Shown here: in pieces, positions 31,494 through 42,679 of the stretch
How the letters are laid out: every line of letters begins with the position of its first letter
Position numbering within the stretch: the first letter of the stretch is position 1
Origin: Symsagittifera roscoffensis
Lineage: Eukaryota; Xenacoelomorpha; Acoela; Convolutidae
Assembly (NCBI RefSeq): GCF_963678635.1
Contig: NC_087064.1
Span: 35,659,716 to 35,723,715 of the forward strand
DNA: 64,000 bases
Direction: 5' to 3'
Translations under genes and position numbers: made by a program
Notes under the pieces: generated by a model
Told to the model about the DNA's origin: nothing
The model's input: only the letters and a program-made list of their open reading frames with translations
Databases searched by the model: none

Positions 31494-33248
31494 TCGAACT
31501 TTGTCTAAAGAAAAAAATCAAGCCGAGCACAAAATTTAAAACCTCATATGTATCAAACAAAAACTGTATAATTGGTCTTGAAGCGCAGTCAGAACGCTCA
31601 GGGCTTCGCCTGATGTATAGGCTGTCTCTCTTCCTTTTCAAACACTTTCAATAAAAATAATAAACAACATCACTCCAAAATGAATCGGTAATCATAAATC
31701 GAGCAAAAAATAAAATTAAACATAACAGAATTGAAGTAAGGAGACGATTGGTTAAAACTTGTTTTGGGACTGGATTTTTTGACAATATTGAAACTTTTAT
31801 TCTGAAGCTCACTGTTACTATGTAGAAAGTTGCTAAATAATCAGTTTAACTACAAGCTAACCAAGGAACTCAATAACAGTGTACAAACTAAATTTTCCAG
31901 TTTCAGAAAAACTACAAACTACCAAACAAGACTGCTCGAGTCAGGGCAAAGCTGTGAATGTTTCAAGTGCCCATTAACTGTTCTCGAATTAGGTTTGCGA
32001 AATCGGCGGATGATAGAGGAGTTTGCTACTAAAAACGCAGCTAAAAAACTGCTGCGGATTTCGATTATAAAGTTCATATTTTAAAGCTTGTTTCTTGCTT
32101 TAACTGGTTATTAACCCTACAAGAGCAACGTTGAAACATTTTCCCCCTTTTATGATTTGTAGGAAACAGGGGTTAGGAAAATTAATGAACCAGAAGGTGT
32201 TGACTCAAAAAAATTGAGCTCTAAGCTCTTATTATTCTGTTTTTCTTAGTCGAAACTGATAATCAGTAAAACTGTTCGTTGGCTTATCAGAACTAGCGGT
32301 TTTTAAGACGGGTTTTGCACTCTGTAGGATATTGTTGCTATTTTTGAAGATTTTGGGGCTGGAATTTAACAGTTAGGCTATTATTGGTGTCTCTTTGAAG
32401 TTGATTTGAAAACATCATCAAAAAATCAATTGACTTGCACTTGATAAATGATGGCTATTTTTTGAGCCATTAGATTTGAAGATATCTCAGCAAAATTTTT
32501 GTGAAAGGATGGCCTTCCTTAGTAAGTTTTAACGTTCCAAGGAAGAATGCGAAATCTGCAAACCTGTTTTGGTGTTAGAGGTGTTTTGTTTTGAGCCTGA
32601 TTTTACAGAAAACAATCACTTCAGACCAAACTTGTTTAAAACTTTGGAAATAGTTTCAATTTTTTTTCGATTATGGTTTGACAGAATTTGTCAGTAAATA
32701 ACTCTAAAAGAATTAACTGTAAGAATCGGTCGCAGCTAGTGGTAAATTTCAAAAAAAAATTACGCTGTGAATTAAGGCATAAGTTTAGTTAATTTGCTGA
32801 CTGAAAAACGATATGCTAAATTAGGCATAAAAACATATCATTTCTTGAAACCTTATTTGTTTTATCGCCACATAATTTTCAATAATTGCTTTAATTCCGT
32901 ATTTGCAATCAAATATTGTATTTAACCAAATTTTGCAATCGAAAAATTTCAGACAACAATAATTTTTTTGCAGTAAATTGGAATCTATTTAATTTAAATC
33001 ATCTTTAGAATTGCTACCTTTAAGAGCTATGCTCCTGGTGAGTCATTTTTCATCATTTAAAATTTGAAGGCTAAAAGCAGATACTACACATATTGCTAAG
33101 AAACAACGGTTTTATATAATTTTGCATAAATCAATTTCCAAAAAAAAAGTTTTAAGAAATTGTCTGTGCGACGACTTTGAACTTGATGACAATGAACTTG
33201 ACCACTCTCAATTTAGCTCATCAATAGAGTTTTGCTCTGTTTTTGCTC
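31494..33248. other. Intergenic DNA with repeat ends
   Basis: Holds the family 1 fragment broken by the MULE (31494-31545), a family 1 hairpin end at 31590-31620 (CAGGGCTTCGCCTG) and another at 31925-31970 (ACAAGACTGCTCGAG). The rest is AT-rich with no supported gene. Confidence 0.45.
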
Positions 33249-33720
33249 ATTGTTACGACATTCGAAGAAAGTGATGACAATTTTGAGCTCGGGATCGCTT
33301 TTTTTTCTAGACAAAATTCGATTTTTTAAATGCGATCATTTTTTAAAAATATATATTTTGCCTGTGATCGTTTTTCCGTAAAACTAAGGGGGTTTAAATA
33401 TATTGCCAAAATAGCTAATTTGGGATAATTACCGCACGATAAATTTCGCGCTACTAACGCATAAGCGGAGATTTCATCCGTCTTAGAAATTGTTCCAAAT
33501 TGATTGAAGGAACATTATCTCCAAGAATTGATATGTTAATATAAGCAAATTCTATCACATTTCGTACGTTATATAGCGTGTGGGGGATGATTTTTACAAA
33601 ATTTTACACTTAGAGTTTTTTTTTCGTTCTTCATTACATTTAACTTTTTTATGTTATTACTGCTCCATATACCTTCAAAAGCAGTCAGAACGTTCAGGGT
33701 TTCGCCCTGATACAATCACT
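33249..33720 (+). repeat. Family 1 hairpin-ended repeat, diverged copy
   Basis: Starts ATTGTTACGACATTCG and ends with AGTCAGAACGTTCAGGG and the hairpin TCAGGGTTTCGCCCTGA. Internal blocks CCGTAAAACTAAGGGGG and CGCTACTAACGCATAAGC align with other copies. It is followed head-to-tail by the next copy. Confidence 0.65.
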
Positions 33721-34015
33721 ATTGTGCCAACATTCGTAACGAAAGTAACGGAATATTTGTTTTCGGGTTGGTTTTTTTCTTCAGACAAATTTCGACTTTT
33801 CAACTAGCCATTTTTGACGGAAATTTTAAAATATTATTCGAAAGGTATCGTTGTCTTGAGCTTAAATTTGAAAAAATATTTCACCAGATCCCTTTTTTTT
33901 AAAATTATAGGGATTTAAGAATCGCCATTTTGACCAATTCGGGACCATTAATAAATGCCCGATATATTTCGCACTTTTAAGGCTTTAGCGGAGGCTTAAT
34001 CCGTGTTAGGAATAA
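33721..34015 (+). repeat. Family 1 repeat, truncated copy
   Basis: Begins ATTGTGCCAACATTCGTAACG directly after the previous copy, runs through CTTCAGACAAATTTCG and ATCCGTGTTAGG, and is lost at about 34015 before the CAGGG hairpin end. Confidence 0.65.
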
Positions 34016-34348
34016 GTGTGTTTTCTTAGTGGTGCATTACTGCAGCAGGTCTGATTTTACTGGCATTTCAATCCGGAAACTAAAAATCTAAACTCATTGG
34101 ACTTGTCGTTTAACAAATGATATTCAAATTAATGATAAATTTTTGTTCTTAACATTGTATAAAAGTTGGAGACACGAACACAATTTTAATATAAATTTTT
34201 CGGTTGGCAGAAGTTTGGTTACAATAAGTTGTGTCGATTAAGAGAAGTATGACGAATCAAATTACGAAAACTTGTTGTACGTTTATTGCGGATCTAACAG
34301 CGCAATTGATTTCAAAAATTACGCCACTGTGAGATCACTACTGTCCTA

Positions 34349-34722
34349 ATTGTTCCGATTTTCAAAAATGTGGCGGAATTTTTGTGCTTGTGGTTGTTTT
34401 TTCTCCAGACTATTTTCGACTTTTTAACTTTTTTATATCATCCGAAAGGTATTGTTGTCTTGAGCTCAAATTTTAAAAAACCTATTTTACCTGCGATAAG
34501 TTTTTGTCAAGATACGGGGTTTAAAAACTGCCTATATGTCGCTATATATTGCTATGTATTTCGCGCTATTCGCGAAATATATCACTTTGTACTTTACATG
34601 GCGAGTTGCGTTCTTATGAGTTTTTGTTTAGTTTCATCATTTTATTAGCGATCACTGCTTCATAGATCTTTAAAGGCAGTCGGAACAATCAGAGCTTTGC
34701 CCTGATACAAACATTCTTGTAT
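34349..34722 (+). repeat. Family 1 repeat, shortened copy
   Basis: Starts ATTGTTCCGATTTTC and ends GGCAGTCGGAACAATCAGAG with CTTTGCCCTGATAC and CATTCTTGT. Both termini are present but the middle is shorter than in full copies. Confidence 0.65.
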
Positions 34723-34893
34723 CAAACAGTACTACATTATCTCAGTACTGTTTAATATCTCAGTCAGAGCTGAATTTTAAAAAATGATTTTGAAAAATCT
34801 TTGCTGAAGAATTGAAATTCTAACTTGTTCTGGCACAGTAAATTGTGCAAAACGGTGAACACATGACTTTTTTTTCTAATAGATACTCCCATC

Positions 34894-35324
34894 CAGGGGC
34901 GGATTTAGGGGGGGCATGGGGGCGGACGCCTCCCCCTCAGGGATTCGACCCCCTGCCGACCCAAAGGGTCCCCCCTTTGATACTTTTTCAGAAATCCATT
35001 GTTGGCCGACCGACCCTAAAATTTTTCTAAAGGCGCCTTTGGCGCCAATATATACTAACTTTGAGGGGGAACGCGCGCCAAAAAAAACGCGATTTTTTTT
35101 GTCAAAATTTTTCAAAAAGTGCCCAAAAACGGCTTTTTGACTGTTTTTTTTTTCAAAAATTTGCCTGCGGCGCAGAAAATTTAGCCAAAATAGGGGCAAA
35201 ACAGTGCTTTGGGAGAGCTCGAAAAATCAATTTGGTCGACCTAAAGAAAAAAAAGGTCGTCAAAATTTTGGAAATTTTTTTGAAAATCCGCCCCCCCCTC
35301 GAGAAAATCCTAGATCCGCCCCTG
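34894..35324 (-). mobile_element. hAT-type MITE, CAGGGGCGGAT family, copy 2
   Basis: A 431-bp element in reverse orientation to the 16308 copy. It has both terminal inverted repeats (CAGGGGCGGATTTAGG at left; CTAGATCCGCCCCTG at right) and a perfect 8-bp target duplication CTCCCATC (34886-34893 and 35325-35332). Non-coding. Confidence 0.88.
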
Positions 35325-35332
35325 CTCCCATC

Positions 35333-37822
35333 AAACGCAAAAATTGGAGCATGTGATCAGCTGCATTGTGCAATCATTGGTACTTCGATTTTGCAGGCAA
35401 TTTTACTTTCATAAAAAAATTTCAAGCTTTTAATTTCTATTGTTCCTCCGCCCAGTCATGGGACATTTTGTTAATCAAAACAGAGGTGGAACCCTTCTAC
35501 TATTTCACACCTCTCTTTCCATTTCTACGTTCACTTGACAATAATTGCTTATGCGAACTTGAGCTGCTTAAGCGCGAGTGATGCTTTTTTCTTCGATTTG
35601 TTTTGAGTTCGCATTTAGCTTCTTAAGTGGCTCTCTGAATCGCTAATGCATTATTAAAGCAATCTGCACAACTTATCCTGGGCTTTCACTCTTTTTATGA
35701 AATGCGACCTCTCCTAACAACAAAAAGGGCCACGCATGTCAAAAAGGGGAGAGAAGGGGAGAACTAGCGCATCAAGTTACCTGTCAAAAAGAAAAATAGA
35801 ATAAAATAATTAAATGCAGCATGATTATATACAGTGTTATACTTTTACCAGCAGGACATATTATTTTGCCGATCCAGCAACCGTGTATATTGTCATTTTT
35901 ACCCATCTATTCAGTTTACTTTAAGAGATTCGGAGCTACAAAATAGAGTGAATAATATATACCCATGTATATAATTCTGTATTTCTGTCGCCTAATGTTC
36001 GGGATGTAACTTTTATGGAATCTCTTTAACTCCATCACCCCCCCAAAGCCTAGTAAAGAATAACCATCCCCACAAAGAACTAATTCGATGGTTAAACATA
36101 TGTGGATTTTACGCCTACTAACGAGTTTTCCCATGTTGCAATGGGAGGGGGGGGGGGGATATTTTGTCGATGACGAGACCTCTTTAATGTTTGTTTATTT
36201 CTTCATCAAAGTATGGAATGTGGCTTTTAAATATGTGACTGTTTTCCCTTGAGGGTGGTTGGGATTGACACTTATCTCAGACATCTTTTTGAGCTTATTC
36301 CCCCTTTGAGGCAGAGTAAGGGGTCTCAAAGAGTGTTCATTACCTTATTGAGTCCTCAAGTCCCACCACAGAACATGATTTAAGCAAAAGTCAATTAATG
36401 CCGACAGTTTTATCTTTTCGTATGAGATTTGGAAGCTGAGGTTTGAGTAGCTCCTCGAGCTTCATTTTAATTTAATTTCAATTCCCGAAAATCGAAAGCT
36501 AATGCTGTTGCAAATTTTGCAAAAAAAAAATCTTTGAAATCGGAAAAATCGGCGTTTATCTGCTCAAGATGCATTTCATTTCTATATTCGAGGTAACATA
36601 TGATTATGATAAATTGGTATCACCAAAGAAAATTTTGCTATTATCTATAGTTTTTAAATAGGTGGCATGTCTCGAAGTAGCTTACAAAAGTGCTCGATAT
36701 TGTCCGAACAACTGTAAGAAACTTCTTTGTCATGAAACCTCGTGATGAGATAGATAATTTTTGATAAACTTCGTTCATTTAAAATCCAGGAAAAGAATGC
36801 ATAGTCTGTTCGAGCGTCTCATTATTTTCAATTTCCGCTAGGGATAACATGACTCATTACCCTATACGTTTACAATACTAGTAGACATTGTCACTTATCC
36901 GTCAGAGCTGAAGAAACAGGTGCACATAACGTTTTCAAGTGTAAAACTCCTAATCGTTTCAAACAGATCTAAATTAAAATTGAAATCAACCTTTTGGAAG
37001 AGTAGAACAAAAAAAGTGTCAGCTCACAAAAAAAAAGCAATTCACCGAGGTCTCTGGATATTTTTAGAAAAAATACACAACCGAAGTTTACAATGAAATA
37101 TTTTTTGTTTGATTGGAAAGGATCAACTTTTGAGAATTTCTATCAAACATTTGTATCCAACACTTTCATTAATAAAGCTAAAGTTTCGTGGCTTAGGGGA
37201 GTTTTGATGCATTTGGAAGTTTGCAGGTAAATCAAGTATGATATTAACGCTACAGTTTTGCAAACAATAAAAAACGATTGTAAATCAATTATTGTATTAT
37301 GATGATAGCACACAAAACAGAAATTGGAAAAATGTCCTTAATAAATTCAACGAAAATAAGAAAAAGAGACGGGTCTGATCCAGACAGTAAACTTAATAGG
37401 CAATTATGAGAGACAGCTAAGCAAACAAAAGAGGCACCCAATTTGAAGAAAACTGTTAGCCGAATTTTGAATCACTGTTCATTACAGCAGTTGTTATTTT
37501 TGTTCGATTGAGAGCAAGCATGTTGTGGAACAGTTGCTCGCTTGCCACCTAATCCGTTCAATTACCCGTCAAAATGCCTTCATTTCGTTTTTTTCCTCGT
37601 TAATATTTTCTCTCTATAGATTAGACTTTTGTCATTCATCGCCATTCTCCCACTAATATTTTTAGGTTCAATTTTTATTGCGCTGGGAAATAAGAAATAC
37701 AAAATTCAGTTTTTAGCATCAACTGCAATTTTTTATTTTGTATAGGATGATTTGTCTTCCATTTCGAGTGAATTTGAAGCCAGCTGTAGAAAAAAGTATG
37801 GAATCAAAAATTTTCAAAATCA
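35333..37822. other. Intergenic DNA, no gene seen
   Basis: No supported gene or repeat terminus. There is a short poly-G tract at 36146-36158. Open frames here are short and lack recognisable motifs. Confidence 0.45.
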
Positions 37823-38315
37823 AACAAGACTGCTCGTATCAGGGTGAAGCCCTGAATGTTCCGACTACCTTTTAAGGTTTACGGAGCAGTAATAACATTT
37901 AAAAATTAAAAAAGTAATAAAACAAAAAGAAAAAAAACGCCATATGAAGTACAAAAGGATAGATTTCACTCCTTGTAACAAACCAATTATGGCAAATAAG
38001 CTTCTTTCAACCAATTTGGAACGATTTATAAGACGAATTAAATCTCCGCTAATGCGTTAATATCGCGAAATAAATCGCGCGTTAATTGTCCCAAATTGGC
38101 CAAAATGGCAATGCTTAAACCCCCGTACCTCTACGAAAAATGATCACAGGTGAAATATCTTTTCAAATTTGAGCTCAAGACAACAATACTTTTCGAATGA
38201 TATAAAGAAATTCCGTCAAAAAAGGCTGGTTAAAAAGTCGAAATTTGTCTGAAGAAAAAAAAACCCACCCCGAGCACACATATTCCGTTACTTTCGTATC
38301 GAAAGTCGGAACAAA
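37823..38315 (-). repeat. Family 1 hairpin-ended repeat
   Basis: AACAAGACTGCTCG, hairpin CAGGGTGAAGCCCTG and GTTCCGACTACC at one end; ACTTTCGTATCGAAAGTCGG and AACAAAC at the other. All internal blocks are present, including CACCCCGAGCACAC. Confidence 0.75.
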
Positions 38316-38606
38316 CACTTTGCATACATGCAGTAGCTTTTCTCTGATTGGAATGTAGATATTTTTGCTTTTTTCACGACACTAAAAGTCGCTTTTGTGA
38401 TTCAGTTGTCAAATTTTTGTAATTAGAAAAAAATAGGATTCAAAAAAAGCGTAGGAATGAAATTTTGCTATTCAAAATAAGATACTGCCAAGTTGCGCGG
38501 ATGAAATGCAAACCAGGAATTTAAGCTGTTGTCTCAATAATTGAGAAAAACTTATGGCATAGCTTGGAAGTTTTGGCACGAATATATAGACAGCACATTA
38601 GATGTT

Positions 38607-39045
38607 TTTGTTCCGTTTTTCGATACGAAAGTAACGGAAAATTTGTGCTCAGAGTGGTTTTTTTCTTCAGAAAAATTTCGTATTTTTATCTAACCATTTT
38701 TGACGGAATTTTTTATACCATTCAAAAAGTATTAATGTCCCGAGCTTAAATTTGTAAAATAATTACCCTGTGAAAAATATGAAAAATATTTAACGCGTTA
38801 ACGGAGATTTAACCCGTCTTAAAAATCGTTCCAAATTGGTTGAAAGAAGCTTATTTGCCATAATTGATTTGTTACAAGGAGCAAAATCTATTCTTTTCTA
38901 ATTTATATGGCATGTGGGGGGATGATTTTTGTAGAAAAATTTACAAATTTTAGAAAAAAAACATTTTTTTTACATTTAATTTTTTTGTTATTACTGCTCC
39001 AGAAACCTTAAAAGGCAATCGGAACAATCATGGCATAGCCATTAT
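38607..39045 (+). repeat. Family 1 hairpin-ended repeat
   Basis: Starts TTTGTTCCGTTTTTCGATACG and ends GGCAATCGGAACAATCATGG with a decayed hairpin (TGGCATAGCCA). Opposite orientation to the copy 300 bp upstream. Confidence 0.7.
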
Positions 39046-39084
39046 ACCAGAAGTTTTGTTGTGATTTGAAAATTTGTTCTTCTA

Positions 39085-40150
39085 TACTACTTATATATAA
39101 TTGCAGAAAACAAATTATAGATCCACAGTGTTAAGATAAATTTGTGATCAAAAGTCTTGCTTTCAAATAGACGTTATTCTACTCAATCTGAAGTTTTTCT
39201 AATAGGCAAGTTTTTATGTTTAACTATATAATAGAAATATTGGACTCGTTTTCACAACTTTTTTGAAAAACTGTACTGAAAAATGAGTAAAGCTGATTAT
39301 AAACGCTTCAGTAGCCGGCAAAACACCAAAATTGGGCAGGTGTATTTTATATTGCACGTTTTTTGAGCTTCTATTAAATAAATCTTTTGCTTCCCGAAAA
39401 CCCTGAATATTATAAAAACTTGCTAAAGAGAAATTTTTTGCAAAATTCAACCAAAGATTATCTTCGAAAACTAAACGTATAGATTCGTAGATGTCCTCAT
39501 TAAATCCTTCTTTGGAGTGTTGCGATAAATATTTTCAACTTCCAGATAATTATCAATTAAATAACATCTTGGAGGATTCGTGAAAAATGTTTGCAGGATT
39601 TTGCATTGTTTGTGAATAACATTGGAATTATTTCCTTCTTCCTTCGCAAGATTGAAAATATTTTCTTCTTTCTTCGCAAGATTTGTGTAGAATCTACGAG
39701 CAGTAGGTGGGCCTGTTGTGGACCTAACCGATGCAATTGAAAAGGAACCTGTTACGTAGCGTTTTTCTATATTAGATCATTAATGATGATATAAAGGGAG
39801 AAAGGAACAAATGGGAAATGATATCAGGCAATTCAAACATAATTCCAATGTCAAGATTCCAAACCTAAAATCGAAGAAACATGTTTCATATTTCGTATTT
39901 CTGAGTTTTTTTTAGTATTCAAGCAAAATCCGAAAACCTAAAAAGAGCTGGATGAAAAGTTGCTGAGCAAGAAAAGTTTCTATCACGCTGATACATTTAA
40001 GTTATAAGAGCTACTTAAAAATTGTTAAAAAATCTATTTTTTTTAGTTATTTTTGTATCTTAGAGTTTTTTGTTGTAAATTTTTAGCTCGCAATGAGAAA
40101 ATTGCGGATGTGATTTTGATTTCCAAACAGAAAAAATATATATATTCAAA
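39085..40150 (+). repeat. 1.2-kb tandem duplication, first copy
   Basis: About 1.07 kb that recurs with an offset of 1210 bp (for example ATCCACAGTGTTAAG at 39121 and 40331). The copies are near-identical with scattered substitutions and small indels. No convincing coding content; a 76-codon minus frame at 39220-39450 is not kept cleanly in the second copy. Confidence 0.85.
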
Positions 40151-40296
40151 ACATATTCTGTTTTAAAAAAGAAGGTTTAAAATAAGTAATCAAAAGTAGC
40201 GTTGACTATAAAAATGATAAAGCATTAAGAAACAAGTTATCACTTGTTTGTAGAAAAATTGTATACTCCAGCATTTGAGAGGGTCAATTATATATA

Positions 40297-41363
40297 CTAC
40301 TTATATATAATTGAAGAAAACAACCTATAGATCCACAGTGTTAAGATAAATTTGTGATCAAAAGTCTTGCTTTCAAATAGACGTTATTCTAATCAATCTA
40401 AAGTTTTTCTGATAGGCAAGTTTTTATGTTGAATTATATAATAGAAATATTGGACTCATTTTCACAACTTTTTTGAAAAACTGTACTGAAAAATGAGTAA
40501 AGCTGATTATAAACGCTTCAGTAGCCGGCAAAACACCAAAATTGGGCAGGTTTATTTTTATATTGCACGTTTGGAGCTTCTATTAAATAAATCTTTTGCT
40601 TCCCGAAAACCCTGAATATTATAAAAACTTGCTAAAGAGAAATTTTTTTGCCAAATTCAACAAATGATTATCTTCGAAAACTAAACGTATAGATTCGTAG
40701 ATGTCCTCATTAAATCCTTCTTTGGAATGTTGCGATAAATATTTTCAACTTCCAGATAATTATCAATTAATTAACATCCTGGAGGATTCGTGAAAGATTT
40801 TTGCAGGATTTTGCATTGTTTGTGAATAACATTGGAATTATTTCCTTCTTCCTTCTCAAGATTGAAAATATTTTTTTCTTTCTTCGCAAGATTTGTGTAG
40901 AATCTACGAGCAGTAGGTGGGCCTGTTTTGCTCCTAACCGATGCAATTGAAAAGGAACCTGTTACATAGCGTTTTTCTATATGAGATCATTAATGATGAT
41001 ATAAAGGGAGAATGGAACAAATGGGAAATGATATCAGGCAATTCAAACAAAGTTCCAATGTCAAGATTCCAAACCTAAAATCGAAGAAACATGTTTCGTA
41101 TTTCGTATTTCTGAGTTTTTTCTAGTATTCAAGCAAAATCCGAAAACCTAAAAAGAGCTGGATGAAAAGTTGCTGAGCAAGAAAAGTTTCTATCACGCTG
41201 ATACATTTAAGTTATAAGAGCTACTTAAAAATTGTTCAAAAAAATAATTTCTTTGAGTTATTTTTGTTTCTTAGAGTTTTTTGTTGTAAATTTTTAGCTC
41301 GCGATGAGAAAATTGCAGATGTGATACTGATTTCAAAACAGAAAAAAAAACATATTCAAAACT
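40297..41363 (+). repeat. 1.2-kb tandem duplication, second copy
   Basis: Second copy of the segment at 39085-40150, starting at TACTACTTATATATAATTG and ending near CATATTCAAAAC. The ~146-bp piece between the copies (40151-40296) is present once only. Confidence 0.85.
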
Positions 41364-41899
41364 CCCTGTTGTGATTTGTTTTGATACTTTGTTCTTATGA
41401 CCATCGATGTTGATTTAGATATCTCTAATTTTATAACATTCAACGATCAACGGTTGATCAATTGCTGTTCGAGAAAGTCTAGATTAGACATTTTATTTTC
41501 ACTCATTTCTAGTTGTTTTTAAGGCGTTTGAGAGATAAGAACAACGTTTGAAAGATACAAACTCTTAAACAGAAAAAGAGAGAGAGAGAGCTTTTCTAAC
41601 AACGCAAATTTTTATCATCTACTATCAGCCCATCGCAAGCTCTACGCCAGGCTACTATAGATGAGAAACTCTAATTTCACCATCAGATACTGACAAAATG
41701 CAACGACCAGTGCTCTCAGTCTTCAATCTTTTATTGCACTTAGCCATGTTAGGAAAGAACCGAACCTCAATGAGCATTTCTTACAGGTGTGGGAACGCGT
41801 TCTTAAAGGGTCACTAGAGCGTCTGTTCAGCAAAAAAAAACTATCCTATTATAATGGACATTATGCCAAACTATGTAAATCGTAAAACAAAAGCCCTTC

Positions 41900-42670
41900 C
41901 GTAAACATTGTTGATGACACTGTCTACAATTAGAGTTTTGCGTGCGTCCCCCACAACGTCCTCCAATGCAACGCAGATCAATTTTTATGCGGAATGAGAA
42001 TGGTCAGAGCACCGATGGCGACTGCTCAGTACTCAGTGTAAGAACAAAGTAGGTTCAAAAGGGTATAGAGACAAAAAAACTGAAAATATAGGATTGGGTT
42101 TGAAAGATGGTTGTAAACATGAACATACCAAAGGATTCGACAAGCCCGGTCCGTTTTGTCACACAAAACGTTCTCCAAGTTTTAAAAATAAGATACCCTG
42201 ACATAAAAATTTCCCGTCAGAAAAACGGATAAAGGACCTGTACTGCGGTTTCACAGACATTTTGGTTAACATTTTGGGAAAAAGATTTGGTCAGAACGCA
42301 GTCCAAAGAGTGGGTTTGTGAAGAGACGGCTGTTTTTTTTATCACATGATGATATGAGAGAAACATTGAAAAATGACAACTTTCGAAAATTGGGGATAAA
42401 GTTGGGGCAAACAGAAAAAATGCTCAAGGCCGACATGTTTTTTCAGCCAACCACCAGACGGCAATAATTCTGACATATTATTTTTTTACGAGTCTTTTAT
42501 TTAACAAATCAAAAGACTTATTCAATAGAATTGGTGAAAATCCCAACGATTGTAAGATTACTCTTTTACATACACCTTTTACACAGGTCCAAGTTAAAAG
42601 TAGAAGATTTCCTCTTCATCTAATAACAGTGGTGAATATCAAAATGAAGAAAATGGAGACCCAAGGAAAT
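41900..42670 (+). pseudogene. Gag-protease relic related to the Ty3/Gypsy element
   Basis: Plus-strand fragments align in order with the Gag-protease of the element at 20872-27624. They are the ENGQSTDGDCSV region (about 41990-42040), the protease active-site segment DSTSPVRF with NVLQVLKIRYPDIKI (42128-42210), KDLYCGFTD (42231-42260), a VFFITHDDM..KNDNFRKLGI region (42330-42400), and KDLFNRIGENPN with SRRFPLHLI (42505-42625). Stops and shifts lie between these blocks. Identity to the full element is only moderate, so it comes from a different, older insertion. No LTR is recognised beside it. Confidence 0.75.
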
Positions 42671-42679
42671 TTCTTTAAA

